The position numbers and the translations under genes are program-made. DNA of 64,000 nt from Celeribacter naphthalenivorans (GTDB lineage Bacteria > Pseudomonadota > Alphaproteobacteria > Rhodobacterales > Rhodobacteraceae). Of this stretch, positions 1-7,540 are shown piece after piece. Under the pieces are notes generated by a model. The model made no database searches. It saw nothing but the letters and a program-made list of their open reading frames with translations, and was not told the DNA's origin. The stretch is from assembly GCF_020524585.1 (NCBI RefSeq), contig NZ_JAIVLK010000001.1:496001-560000 (forward strand), read 5' to 3'. Each line of letters begins with the position of its first letter. Positions within the stretch are counted from its first letter, which is position 1.

Positions 1-1
1 C

Positions 2-1675
2 ATGGAGCAATCCAACCTCGCCGTCACCATCGACGGCACGCCTCAGGCGGCCACAAGTTGGCACCACACCGGTTCGTCCGTCTTCGATCCGGCCTTTCTG
101 AAATCCGTCGAGGTCGAAGCAGGTGCGGCCGCCGCCGACAGTGGGTTCGCCGCCGCCGCCGGTGCGGTGCGCTATGAGACTGTGTCGGCCTACGATCTTT
201 TGGAGCCGGGCGACGCAATCGGCGGGCGCGCAAGTTTGAGCTACGGCGACAATGGTCAGGGCCTATCTGGCAGCCTCGCGGGCTTTGGCGCCTACAACGG
301 CTTCGATTGGCTTTTGATGGTCAGCAAACAGGACGGCGACGATTACGAGACCGGCGATGGCGAAGAGGTTCTTGGCTCTGCGCCGGGCGCGGGCGGCGTT
401 CTCGCAAAGCTCGGGTATGAATTCGCGGAACATCGCATTGAGTTGAACTACGCTCATGACGAAGACAAAGAGGACCGCACCGTCAAGATGAACCTCTATC
501 AGAGCACCGATGCGCTCTACCCGATGGAGGTGACCCGCGACACGATTTCTGTGAAATACACCACGACCGCGCCGACGGATCAGTGGGACCCCGAAGTGTC
601 CCTCTATTTCTCTGAAAACGATTACTGGCGTCCGAACTATGACCATGACGGTCGCTTGACCAATGGCGATATGGCGCTCGAAGAGGATCAATTCGGCGGC
701 AAGGTCCAGAACGTCTTCACTTTGGACAGCGGCACGGTCACGGCGGGTCTCGATTTCAATCAGCACGATTTCTCCGTCGATGCTTATGGCGACAACGGGG
801 CCGGGCTGCGCAATTTCTCAACCACGCAGATCGGGCTTTTCACACAGGCGCGGCTTGAGTTCGGCCGGTTCGATCTCTCGACCGGCGCGCGCTATGATTT
901 CCATCGTTTCGACGACTGGAATGGCGAGCGTTTCTCCGACAGCGGCGCAAGCGCCAATGCCACTCTGTCCTATGAGGTGGTCGATGGCGTCGAGATCTTT
1001 GCTGGCGCGTCCGAAACCTGGCTTGGCTATGTGATCGGCGATTACGCCTATCTGCATGCCCGTGCCGAGCCCTATATCACCGATCCCGATTTCGCAGCGG
1101 GCAAGTCGCAAAACGTCAAAGTCGGTTTCAACGCCAACTTCGGGGCGTTTCAGGGTGGTTTGACCTATTTTAAGACCACGGTTGAGGGGCGTCCGAACTA
1201 TGGCGCCAGCGCTTTGACCAATGACGCCGATTACGAGAGCGAAGGGTATACGGTCAATGCGGCCTATAGCTGGGGCACGGGGCGCGTGGGCGTGAATTAC
1301 ACCGATGTCGATACCTCTTATGATGGCGAGGACATTGAGCCCAATGGCAGCACCTTCATGCCGGTGGGCGATACGGCGGCGCTCTATGTCGATCAAGAGT
1401 TTGCGGAGTATAACCTGAAGGTTGGTGGCACTGTCGAATGGGCCGGGTCCATCGATTATGCCGGAGACTACCAATCGCAAAGCGACTATACCCTTGTGAA
1501 CGCCTATGCCGAATGGCAACCGCAAGCCCTTCAGGGCACGACCCTGCGTCTCGGTGTCGATAACCTCTTTGATGAAACTTACTACGAACGCTCCAGTTTC
1601 GGCAACGGCACGCGCGCCACGGCGATCTATGCGCCGGGCCGCACGGTCAGCCTGACGGCGACGCTCGACTTCTGA
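2..1675 (+). CDS. TonB-dependent outer-membrane receptor, 3' part
   Basis: This is the C-terminal 557 residues of a TonB-dependent receptor that imports a metal chelate, probably a siderophore or heme type, across the outer membrane. The reading frame is open at the left edge, so the signal peptide, TonB box and most of the plug are missing. The visible start lies in the end of the plug (DPAFLKSVEVEAG, then a GAVRYET stretch). A long run of alternating beta strands follows. Near the end is the family signature VDNLFDETYYE, and the protein ends in TATLDF with the terminal Phe typical of outer-membrane barrels. A terminator follows directly. The substrate cannot be told from this part. The family call is firm; the ligand is inference. 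Confidence 0.9.
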   Translation: MEQSNLAVTIDGTPQAATSWHHTGSSVFDPAFLKSVEVEAGAAAADSGFAAAAGAVRYETVSAYDLLEPGDAIGGRASLSYGDNGQGLSGSLAGFGAYNGFDWLLMVSKQDGDDYETGDGEEVLGSAPGAGGVLAKLGYEFAEHRIELNYAHDEDKEDRTVKMNLYQSTDALYPMEVTRDTISVKYTTTAPTDQWDPEVSLYFSENDYWRPNYDHDGRLTNGDMALEEDQFGGKVQNVFTLDSGTVTAGLDFNQHDFSVDAYGDNGAGLRNFSTTQIGLFTQARLEFGRFDLSTGARYDFHRFDDWNGERFSDSGASANATLSYEVVDGVEIFAGASETWLGYVIGDYAYLHARAEPYITDPDFAAGKSQNVKVGFNANFGAFQGGLTYFKTTVEGRPNYGASALTNDADYESEGYTVNAAYSWGTGRVGVNYTDVDTSYDGEDIEPNGSTFMPVGDTAALYVDQEFAEYNLKVGGTVEWAGSIDYAGDYQSQSDYTLVNAYAEWQPQALQGTTLRLGVDNLFDETYYERSSFGNGTRATAIYAPGRTVSLTATLDF

Positions 1676-1697
1676 ACCAAGTTCCAACTCGTGGACG

Positions 1698-1723
1698 AAA
1701 AGGGGCCTTCGGGCCCCTTTTTG
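1698..1723 (+). terminator. Rho-independent terminator of the TonB receptor gene
   Basis: A perfect GGGGCC-ttc-GGGCCCC-type stem with an A-run on the left and a five-T run on the right starts about 23 bases after the receptor stop codon. It isolates the receptor gene from the mraZ leader downstream. Confidence 0.85.
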
Positions 1724-1752
1724 CGTCTTTGGTGAACGGGATGTCACGCCTC

Positions 1753-1820
1753 TGGGATTTCATGGGACGCGATGAACTTTGGCCCACGGGACTTCATGGG
1801 AATTCTGGGAATTCATGGTT
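1753..1820 (+). promoter_or_regulatory. Possible MraZ-binding repeats (TGGGA boxes)
   Basis: TGGGA at 1753 is followed by a 5-base spacer and TGGGA at 1763. A second group reads CGGGA 1787, TGGGA 1797, TGGGA 1806 and TGGTT 1816, with spacers of 5, 4 and 5 bases. MraZ is known to bind direct TGGGN repeats separated by 5 bases upstream of mraZ in other bacteria. The match in sequence and spacing is direct; binding is inferred. The site lies about 560-630 bases before the mraZ start, further than usual, and upstream of the candidate promoter at 2086. Confidence 0.45.
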
Positions 1821-1868
1821 TCTCAGTGGTCTCTGACTCTGTGGGCGAATCACTTTTGCGCACAAGCC

Positions 1869-2077
1869 TGTGGATAACTCCGTGGATTTCTGTGTGTTTG
1901 AGGCTGTATATAAATTTTTTCTGGGAATGTGCCTTTGCGGAGGGAGGGGGGGTTGATCACTAAATGTGGTTAAGTTTTCTCCATATTTATCTATATATGC
2001 TCTCGCTTTTGTGAGTTCGCAGCACAAGACCTTGAGTTGGATACCTCTGTGGAGCAATATGTTGAGCCTGTGGAGAA
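1869..2077 (+). promoter_or_regulatory. Cluster of DnaA-box-like words in AT-rich DNA
   Basis: TGTGGATAA (the complement of the consensus DnaA box TTATCCACA) is at 1869-1877. One-mismatch relatives are TGTGGTTAA at 1965-1973 and TGTGGAGAA at 2069-2077. A two-mismatch copy, TGTGGAGCA, is at 2048-2056. All have the same orientation, and AT-rich runs lie at 1905-1920 and 1972-1998. This could be DnaA control of the dcw promoter, or chance enrichment. A replication origin cannot be claimed from this alone. Confidence 0.3.
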
Positions 2078-2085
2078 TAAATCCA

Positions 2086-2114
2086 TTGATTACCATGAAT
2101 TCCCGTAGCATAGT
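2086..2114 (+). promoter_or_regulatory. Candidate promoter of the mraZ leader / dcw cluster
   Basis: TTGATT (2086-2091) and CATAGT (2109-2114) are separated by 17 bases, matching a sigma-70 type promoter at 4 of 6 positions in each box. The expected start near 2121 would give a leader of about 260 bases before the mraZ GTG codon. That is close to the extended leader reported for Rhodobacter sphaeroides. The boxes are seen; activity is inferred. Confidence 0.45.
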
Positions 2115-2120
2115 TGGTTC

Positions 2121-2335
2121 ATCCGGTGAGTAGGAAATGAGCGGCGCATTCAAGACCGCGAAAAAAAGACCCATAAGTCAGGTTCATACAGGCTCCAACC
2201 TCACCAGAATAAAGAGATCCGGCGCGCGAGCGAGCAGACATCCCCCCAGGTGGCGCGCGCAGTCCGGACAACCCGTAAATCGGGACGAGGGCGGCGGATT
2301 GAGCAGTGGCAGCAGCTCATTCCGCCGTTTCGCTT
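2121..2335 (+). ncRNA. upsM: Candidate UpsM-type leader small RNA upstream of mraZ
   Basis: In Rhodobacter sphaeroides the dcw cluster is preceded by an unusually long 5' leader that yields the abundant sRNA UpsM, about 200 nt. Here the interval from the candidate start (about 2121) to the end of a strong hairpin is about the same size and in the same place. Visible structure: a stem 2218-2228 pairing with 2254-2259 plus 2264-2268; a small hairpin CCCG/CGGG at 2272-2284; and a terminator-like hairpin with arms 2293-2298/2321-2326 and 2300-2304/2315-2319, followed by the weak T-rich tail GTTTCGCTT. The weak tail would allow read-through into mraZ. Homology was judged by position, length and shape only, not by alignment. 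Confidence 0.5.
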
Positions 2336-2382
2336 AAAAGCCCCCGGAGTTTCGGGGTAGGGACAGGATAAGGAGCGCCCCG

Positions 2383-2883
2383 GTGGTCGGGATGTTTATC
2401 GGCGAACACACCTTTAAGGTGGACGGAAAGGGACGCGTGTCGATCCCCGCCGATTTTCGTCGTGAACTCGAACTGGGTGATCCTCTGGCCGCCGAGACCG
2501 GCCGTCCCCGCATGGTCATCGTTTATGGTCATGACAAACAGAAACAACTCATCGTTCATACCTATGAAGGCTACCGCGCCTTGGCCGCCGACATCGCGCG
2601 CCTGCCGCGTGGCTCGGAAAAGCGCAAGATCATGGAGCGCATGATCCTCAACCGCGCGCGCCCGACCGAGGTGGACAACGATGGCCGTCTGGTCCTGCCG
2701 CAGCCTTTGCGCGACAAGATCGACCTCGATGGCGTGGCCTATTTCGCTGGCATGGGCGAGACTTTCGAGATTTGGAAGCCGGAGACGCATGAGGCCGTGG
2801 ATGCTGCGATTTCCGACAAATGGCTGGAAGAGCAGGGCGATGATTTCGATCCGCTGAGCCTCTTGGACGATCTGGAGGTCTGA
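2383..2883 (+). CDS. mraZ: MraZ, dcw cluster transcriptional regulator
   Basis: MraZ is a double SpoVT/AbrB-fold DNA-binding protein that forms rings and represses the dcw promoter. The 166-residue product has the two expected half-domains: DGKGRVSIP at residues 14-22 and DGRLVLP at 100-106. I chose the GTG at 2383 rather than the ATG at 2392. AAGGAG at 2370-2375 is 7 bases before the GTG but 16 before the ATG, and the GTG start places Phe5 and Gly7 where the family's usual xxxFxG N-terminus has them. It is the first gene of the cluster, ends one base before the rsmH start, and lies behind a structured leader and TGGGA repeats that it may bind itself. Confidence 0.93.
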   Translation: MVGMFIGEHTFKVDGKGRVSIPADFRRELELGDPLAAETGRPRMVIVYGHDKQKQLIVHTYEGYRALAADIARLPRGSEKRKIMERMILNRARPTEVDNDGRLVLPQPLRDKIDLDGVAYFAGMGETFEIWKPETHEAVDAAISDKWLEEQGDDFDPLSLLDDLEV

Positions 2884-2884
2884 G

Positions 2885-3874
2885 ATGGCCTCGGATGACA
2901 CCAAACCCCACATTCCTGTCCTGCTGAACCCGCTTTTGCGGGAATGCGCGCCCATCACAGGCCGCTGGCTCGATGGCACCTTTGGCGCTGGCGGCTATAC
3001 CAAAGGTCTGATCGCGGAAGGCGCGGATCACGTCACCGGTGTGGATCGCGACCCGCTGGCGCATGAGATGGCCGCCGCTTGGATCAATGAGCCGCCCTAC
3101 AAGGGCAAGATCGAGCTGGTGCTCGGCACCTTCGGCGAGATGGACCACTATGCCTCCGGCCTCGACGGCGTGGTGCTCGACCTTGGCGTCTCCTCGATGC
3201 AGCTCGATCAGGCTGAGCGTGGCTTTTCCTTTATGAAAGACGGCCCGCTCGACATGCGCATGTCGCAGGACGGGCTGTCGGCGGCGGATTTCGTCAACAC
3301 GGCGGATGAGGCGGAGATCGCCGAGGTGCTGTTTCACTACGGCGAGGAAAAGCAGTCGCGCAAAATTGCGCGTGCCATCGTGAAGGATCGCGTCGAAAAA
3401 GCGCCTTTCACCACGACCTTGCAACTCGCCAATCTGATCGAGCGCCTGCTGCCGCGTAAAAAGCCGGGGCAAAGCCACCCGGCGACCCGCACCTTTCAAG
3501 CGATCCGCATCGCGGTGAATGACGAATTCGGGCAGCTCATTGAGGGGCTCGAAGCCGCCGAACGCGCGCTCAAACCGGGCGGTCAACTGGCGGTCGTGAG
3601 CTTTCATTCGCTCGAAGATCGCGTTGTGAAACGTTTTTTCCAAGCTAGGGCCTCGACGGGGGGTGGCGGGTCGCGCTATGCTCCTGAACAAGAGGTGAAA
3701 ACACCCGGTTTCGAGCAGCTCTCCAAAGCCATCGGTCCCGATGCGGACGAGCTAGACGTAAATCCGCGTGCGCGGTCTGCGCGTTTGCGGGTCGGTCGTC
3801 GGACCGCTGCCCCATTTGAGGCGGTGGACCGAGCAGCGATGGGGTTGCCGAAACCAGTCCTGAGGCGAGATTAA
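2885..3874 (+). CDS. rsmH: 16S rRNA (cytosine(1402)-N4)-methyltransferase RsmH (MraW)
   Basis: RsmH uses S-adenosylmethionine to methylate N4 of C1402 in the P-site region of 16S rRNA. The 329-residue protein has the SAM-binding segment [11 protein letters not shown] at about residues 29-39. Conserved family blocks follow: [30 protein letters not shown] and [13 protein letters not shown]. Length is normal for the family (about 310-330). Its start follows the mraZ stop by one base, so translation is probably coupled. The C-terminus keeps the expected [10 protein letters not shown] element. Confidence 0.97.
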   Translation: MASDDTKPHIPVLLNPLLRECAPITGRWLDGTFGAGGYTKGLIAEGADHVTGVDRDPLAHEMAAAWINEPPYKGKIELVLGTFGEMDHYASGLDGVVLDLGVSSMQLDQAERGFSFMKDGPLDMRMSQDGLSAADFVNTADEAEIAEVLFHYGEEKQSRKIARAIVKDRVEKAPFTTTLQLANLIERLLPRKKPGQSHPATRTFQAIRIAVNDEFGQLIEGLEAAERALKPGGQLAVVSFHSLEDRVVKRFFQARASTGGGGSRYAPEQEVKTPGFEQLSKAIGPDADELDVNPRARSARLRVGRRTAAPFEAVDRAAMGLPKPVLRRD

Positions 3875-3876
3875 CG

Positions 3877-4248
3877 ATGCGTGGGTTCTATATTATTGTT
3901 GCAAGTCTGGTGGTTATGGGGTTGGGCTTTTGGGCCTACCAAGAAAACTACGCCACCCAGCGCGTGCTGAGACAGGTCAGTCAGTTGCAGCGCGAGATCG
4001 GGCATCAGCGCGAAGAATTGGCCGTGTTGAAGGCCGAGTGGGCCTATCTCAACCGCCCCGAGCGGCTGCGCGATCTGGCGGCGATCAACTTTGACCGTCT
4101 GGGTCTCTTGCCGTTTCAACCCGAACAATTCGGCCGTGTCGATCAGGTGGCCTTCCCGCAGGAAGAAGACCTGATCTTGGAGCTGACCGAGACCTACGAT
4201 GTGGTGGGCTCGCTGGAGGCGATTGACGCCGGAGAAGGTGAAGAATGA
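3877..4248 (+). CDS. ftsL: Cell division protein FtsL
   Basis: FtsL is a small bitopic divisome protein that pairs with FtsB and FtsQ and signals to FtsW/FtsI. The 123-residue product has one membrane segment at about residues 4-20, then a heptad-like coiled-coil region (VLRQVSQLQREI through about residue 60) and the motif NRPERLRDLA that marks alphaproteobacterial FtsL. It starts 2 bases after rsmH and its stop overlaps the ftsI start (ATGA). FtsL evolves fast, so the identification rests on position, topology and the NRPERL motif. Confidence 0.9.
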   Translation: MRGFYIIVASLVVMGLGFWAYQENYATQRVLRQVSQLQREIGHQREELAVLKAEWAYLNRPERLRDLAAINFDRLGLLPFQPEQFGRVDQVAFPQEEDLILELTETYDVVGSLEAIDAGEGEE

Positions 4249-6047
4249 CGATCCGCACACCACTCCGCCCGCTCGCCCGCGTGTTGCAAGCCCGGCAAAA
4301 GGGCGAAAACCCGGACGCCATCGAGCGCGAAAACCTGCGCCTGCGTCACGAGGAAATGCGCGACCGCTCCCGCCTTCGGGCCGAGGGGCGGCTTTTGGTC
4401 TTGGGCCTGTGTTTCGTTTCGGCCTTCGTCGTCGTCGGTGCTCGCATGGGGCAGGTGTCGGCCACCGTGCCCGAAGAGCCGCGCGCCGAGGCCTCCGGCA
4501 CGCCCATTCTGGCGCAGCGCGCCGACATCGTGGACCGCAACGGGCGCATTCTGGCGACCAACCGCGTGACCAATTCGCTCTACGCCCAGCCGCAGGAAAT
4601 GATCGACCCGATCCACGCCGCCGAAGAACTGGTGCGGATTTTCCCCGATCTCGACCGCGAGCGTCTGATCCGCGACTTCACCGGCACGCGCAAGTTCTTG
4701 TGGATCAAGAAAAAGATCGCGCCGGAGCAACAGCAGGCCGTGCATGACATCGGCGAGCCGGGTCTGTTGTTTGGCCCGCGCGAAGAGCGTTTGTACCCGA
4801 ATGGCATGTTGGCCGCTCATGTTTTGGGCGGGACCAAGTTCGGTCGCGAAGGTGTGATGAGCGCCGAAATCGTCGGTCAGTCCGGCATCGAAAAACAGAT
4901 GGACGCCTATCTGCGCGACCCGGCCAATGGCGACAAGCCGCTGCAACTCTCGATCGATATGACGGTGCAGACCACCATTCGCGAGGTGCTGTATGGCGGC
5001 ATGCGGATGCTGAACGCCAAGGGCGCCGCCGCCGTCATGATGGATGCCAACACCGGCGAGATCATCTCTCTCGTGTCGCTGCCGGATTTCGATCCGAACT
5101 CGCGCCCCGAGTTTTTCGAGGGCAAAGACCCGAGCAACAACCCACGGTTCAACCGCGCGGTGCAGGGCGTCTATGAGCTGGGTTCGACCTTCAAGATTTT
5201 CGCCGCAGCGCAGGCGATGGAGCTGGGTCTGGCTGGTCCCGACACGCTGATCCCCGCCACGCCGCCGTTTCGTTGGGGCAAGTTTTCCATCGGCGAATTC
5301 GAAGGTCACAACTACGGTCCGAACCTCAGCCTGACGGGCATGATTGTCAAATCCTCGAACGTCGCCACCGCCCATATCGCGCAACAGATTGGCGTGGAGC
5401 GCCAGCAGGCCTTTTTGAAATCCTTGGGCTTTTTCGAACCTGTGCCGGTGGAACTCTCCGAGGCGCCCTCTGGCAAACCGCTGTTGCCGCCGCATTGGTC
5501 GGAGCTTTCGACCCTGACCATCGGCTATGGTCACGGTCTGTCGGCCTCGCCGCTGCATCTGGCGACCGCTTACGCCTCTCTCCTGAATGGCGGCACGCAG
5601 GTGACGCCGACGCTGATCAAACGCGAGGGCTTCGTGCCCAAAGGTCCGCGTGTCGTGCGCGAAGAGGTGTCCCGCGCCGCCCGCACGATGCTGCGCGAAG
5701 TGGTGGCGAGCCCGGAAGGCACCGCCTCCTTCGCCGAAGTGCCGGGCTACCACGTTGGCGGCAAAACCGGCACGGCGGATAAACCGCGCCCACAAGGCGG
5801 TTATTACCCGGACAAGACCATCAACACCTTTGCCTCGGTCTTTCCGGCGGAAAATCCGAAATATATTCTGATCCTGACCATGGATGAGGCGGTCGAAACC
5901 TCCGGCCCGAAACCGCGCCGCACCGCCGGATGGACCGCGGTTCCGGTGGCGGGCGAGGTGATCCGCCGCACGGCGCCGCTTCTGGGATTGCGTCCCGAGA
6001 TTGAATCCCCCTCCCAAGCTGCGGTAACACTGACCTCGACACAGTGA
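4245..6047 (+). CDS. ftsI: Peptidoglycan D,D-transpeptidase FtsI (PBP3)
   Basis: FtsI cross-links septal peptidoglycan at the division site and works with FtsW. The 600-residue protein has a cytoplasmic N-tail, a membrane segment at about residues 49-68, the PBP dimerisation/pedestal domain, and the transpeptidase domain. The active-site motifs are intact: STFK with nucleophile Ser314, SSN at 370-372 and KTGT at 507-510. The start codon overlaps the ftsL stop. It is the class B, monofunctional type. Nothing appears missing. Confidence 0.97.
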   Translation: MTIRTPLRPLARVLQARQKGENPDAIERENLRLRHEEMRDRSRLRAEGRLLVLGLCFVSAFVVVGARMGQVSATVPEEPRAEASGTPILAQRADIVDRNGRILATNRVTNSLYAQPQEMIDPIHAAEELVRIFPDLDRERLIRDFTGTRKFLWIKKKIAPEQQQAVHDIGEPGLLFGPREERLYPNGMLAAHVLGGTKFGREGVMSAEIVGQSGIEKQMDAYLRDPANGDKPLQLSIDMTVQTTIREVLYGGMRMLNAKGAAAVMMDANTGEIISLVSLPDFDPNSRPEFFEGKDPSNNPRFNRAVQGVYELGSTFKIFAAAQAMELGLAGPDTLIPATPPFRWGKFSIGEFEGHNYGPNLSLTGMIVKSSNVATAHIAQQIGVERQQAFLKSLGFFEPVPVELSEAPSGKPLLPPHWSELSTLTIGYGHGLSASPLHLATAYASLLNGGTQVTPTLIKREGFVPKGPRVVREEVSRAARTMLREVVASPEGTASFAEVPGYHVGGKTGTADKPRPQGGYYPDKTINTFASVFPAENPKYILILTMDEAVETSGPKPRRTAGWTAVPVAGEVIRRTAPLLGLRPEIESPSQAAVTLTSTQ

Positions 6048-6067
6048 GCGAACAGAGAGGCGCGGTC

Positions 6068-7540
6068 ATGATGAAATCTCTATCGGAGCTGGGATTGACC
6101 GCGCAAAGCGGCGGCGAGGCCCAAATCACCGGGCTTTCCGTAGACAGCCGTCGGGTCGAGCCCGGCCATTTGTTTGCAGCACTCCCCGGCGCGCATGCCC
6201 ATGGCGCCTCCTTTGTGCCGATGGCGCTCACGATGGGGGCCAAAGCCATCCTGACCGACCCTGAAGGCGCGCGCCTTGCCGCCGAGGCAATTGCCGAACA
6301 CCGCCCGTCCGTTGTGGTGGTCGAAGACCCGCGTCAGGCTTTGGCCTATGCCGCGGCGTTGTTTTACGGCGCGCAGCCCGACGTCATGGTCGCCGTCACC
6401 GGCACCAATGGCAAGACCTCGGTCGCGACATTTACCCGTCAGATTTGGCAGCTCTTGGGCGTGCCCGCGATCAATATCGGCACCACCGGCGTCGAAGGCG
6501 ATTGGCAGGCACCAAGCCCGCACACCACGCCGGAACCGATCACGCTGCATGGCATGCTCTCAGAAGCCGCCCGCGCGGGCGTGTCGCATGGCGCGATGGA
6601 AGCCAGTTCTCACGGTCTGGCGCAACGGCGTCTCGACGGTGTCGAACTGACCGCCGCCGCATTCACCAATTTCACCCAAGATCACCTGGATTATCACGCC
6701 ACCTTCGAGGCCTATTTCGCCGCCAAGGCCGGTCTCTTCACCCGCGTGTTGCCCGAGGATGGCGTGGCGGTGATCAACATTGACGACGTCAAGGGCATGG
6801 AACTCGAAGGCCTCTGTGCCGAGCGTGGCATCGATGTGATGCGGGTGGGGCGCTCGGATGCGTCTGACTTGCGCATTGTCGGCCAGCGGTTCGATGCGAC
6901 CGGCCAAGACCTGCGCATTGATTTCGTGGGCAATATCTACCAAATCCGCCTCGATCTGATCGGCGGGTTTCAGGCCGAAAACGTCATGGCGGCCGCGGGT
7001 CTCGTGATGGCCTCAGGCGCCGATCCCGAAGAGGTGTTTTCCTGCCTGCCGGAACTGACCGGTGTGCGCGGGCGGATGCAACATGCCGCAACGCGCGACA
7101 ATGGCGCGGCGGTGTTCGTCGACTATGCCCACACCCCCGATGCCGTCGCGACCGCGATCAAGGCGCTGCGCCCGCATGTCATGGGCCGCATCATCGCCAT
7201 CGTCGGTGCGGGCGGGGATCGGGACAAGACGAAACGCCCACTGATGGGCAAGGCTGCGGCGGAAAACGCCGATCTGGTGATCGTGACCGACGACAACCCG
7301 CGCTCTGAAGATCCGGCGTCGATCCGGGCTGAGGTTCTCGCAGGCGCATCCGAGGCGATTGAGGTCGGCGACCGCGCCGAGGCGATCCTCAGAGGCGTCG
7401 ATGCGCTGCAACCGGGCGATGCTTTGCTGATCTGCGGCAAGGGGCATGAGAGCGGGCAGGTGATCGGCGACGATGTGTTCCCGTTCGACGATGTGGAACA
7501 GGCCTCGATGGCGGTCTCTGCGCTGGATGGGGCGCTGTGA
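6068..7540 (+). CDS. murE: UDP-MurNAc-L-Ala-D-Glu:meso-diaminopimelate ligase MurE
   Basis: MurE adds meso-diaminopimelate to UDP-MurNAc-dipeptide with ATP in the cytoplasm. From the ATG at 6068 the product is 490 residues. The ATP loop GTNGKTS is at residues 112-118, and DNPR at 409-412 is the signature for meso-DAP rather than lysine as substrate. AGAGAGG at 6054-6060, 7 bases upstream, favours this start over the in-frame GTG at 6044, which would overlap ftsI by 4 bases. The stop TGA shares its last base with the murF ATG, so the two are probably translationally coupled. Confidence 0.97.
   Translation: MMKSLSELGLTAQSGGEAQITGLSVDSRRVEPGHLFAALPGAHAHGASFVPMALTMGAKAILTDPEGARLAAEAIAEHRPSVVVVEDPRQALAYAAALFYGAQPDVMVAVTGTNGKTSVATFTRQIWQLLGVPAINIGTTGVEGDWQAPSPHTTPEPITLHGMLSEAARAGVSHGAMEASSHGLAQRRLDGVELTAAAFTNFTQDHLDYHATFEAYFAAKAGLFTRVLPEDGVAVINIDDVKGMELEGLCAERGIDVMRVGRSDASDLRIVGQRFDATGQDLRIDFVGNIYQIRLDLIGGFQAENVMAAAGLVMASGADPEEVFSCLPELTGVRGRMQHAATRDNGAAVFVDYAHTPDAVATAIKALRPHVMGRIIAIVGAGGDRDKTKRPLMGKAAAENADLVIVTDDNPRSEDPASIRAEVLAGASEAIEVGDRAEAILRGVDALQPGDALLICGKGHESGQVIGDDVFPFDDVEQASMAVSALDGAL

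Noticed and set aside
1772-1963. A 63-codon open frame in the mraZ leader region
   Set aside because: No SD and no protein-like pattern; it overlaps the TGGGA and DnaA-like repeats, which explain the sequence better.
1869-2077. Chromosomal replication origin
   Set aside because: Only one perfect DnaA box, no unwinding-element pattern that stands out, and no origin-linked genes in the window. Kept only as a DnaA-box-like cluster.
1741-2382. RNase P RNA (rnpB) as an alternative to the UpsM-like RNA
   Set aside because: The conserved rnpB cores could not be found, the segment is too short, and size and position fit UpsM better.
4194-6017. A 607-codon open frame on the complement of ftsI
   Set aside because: It is a high-GC shadow of ftsI with His/Arg/Gly-rich composition and no motifs, while ftsI has all its active-site motifs.
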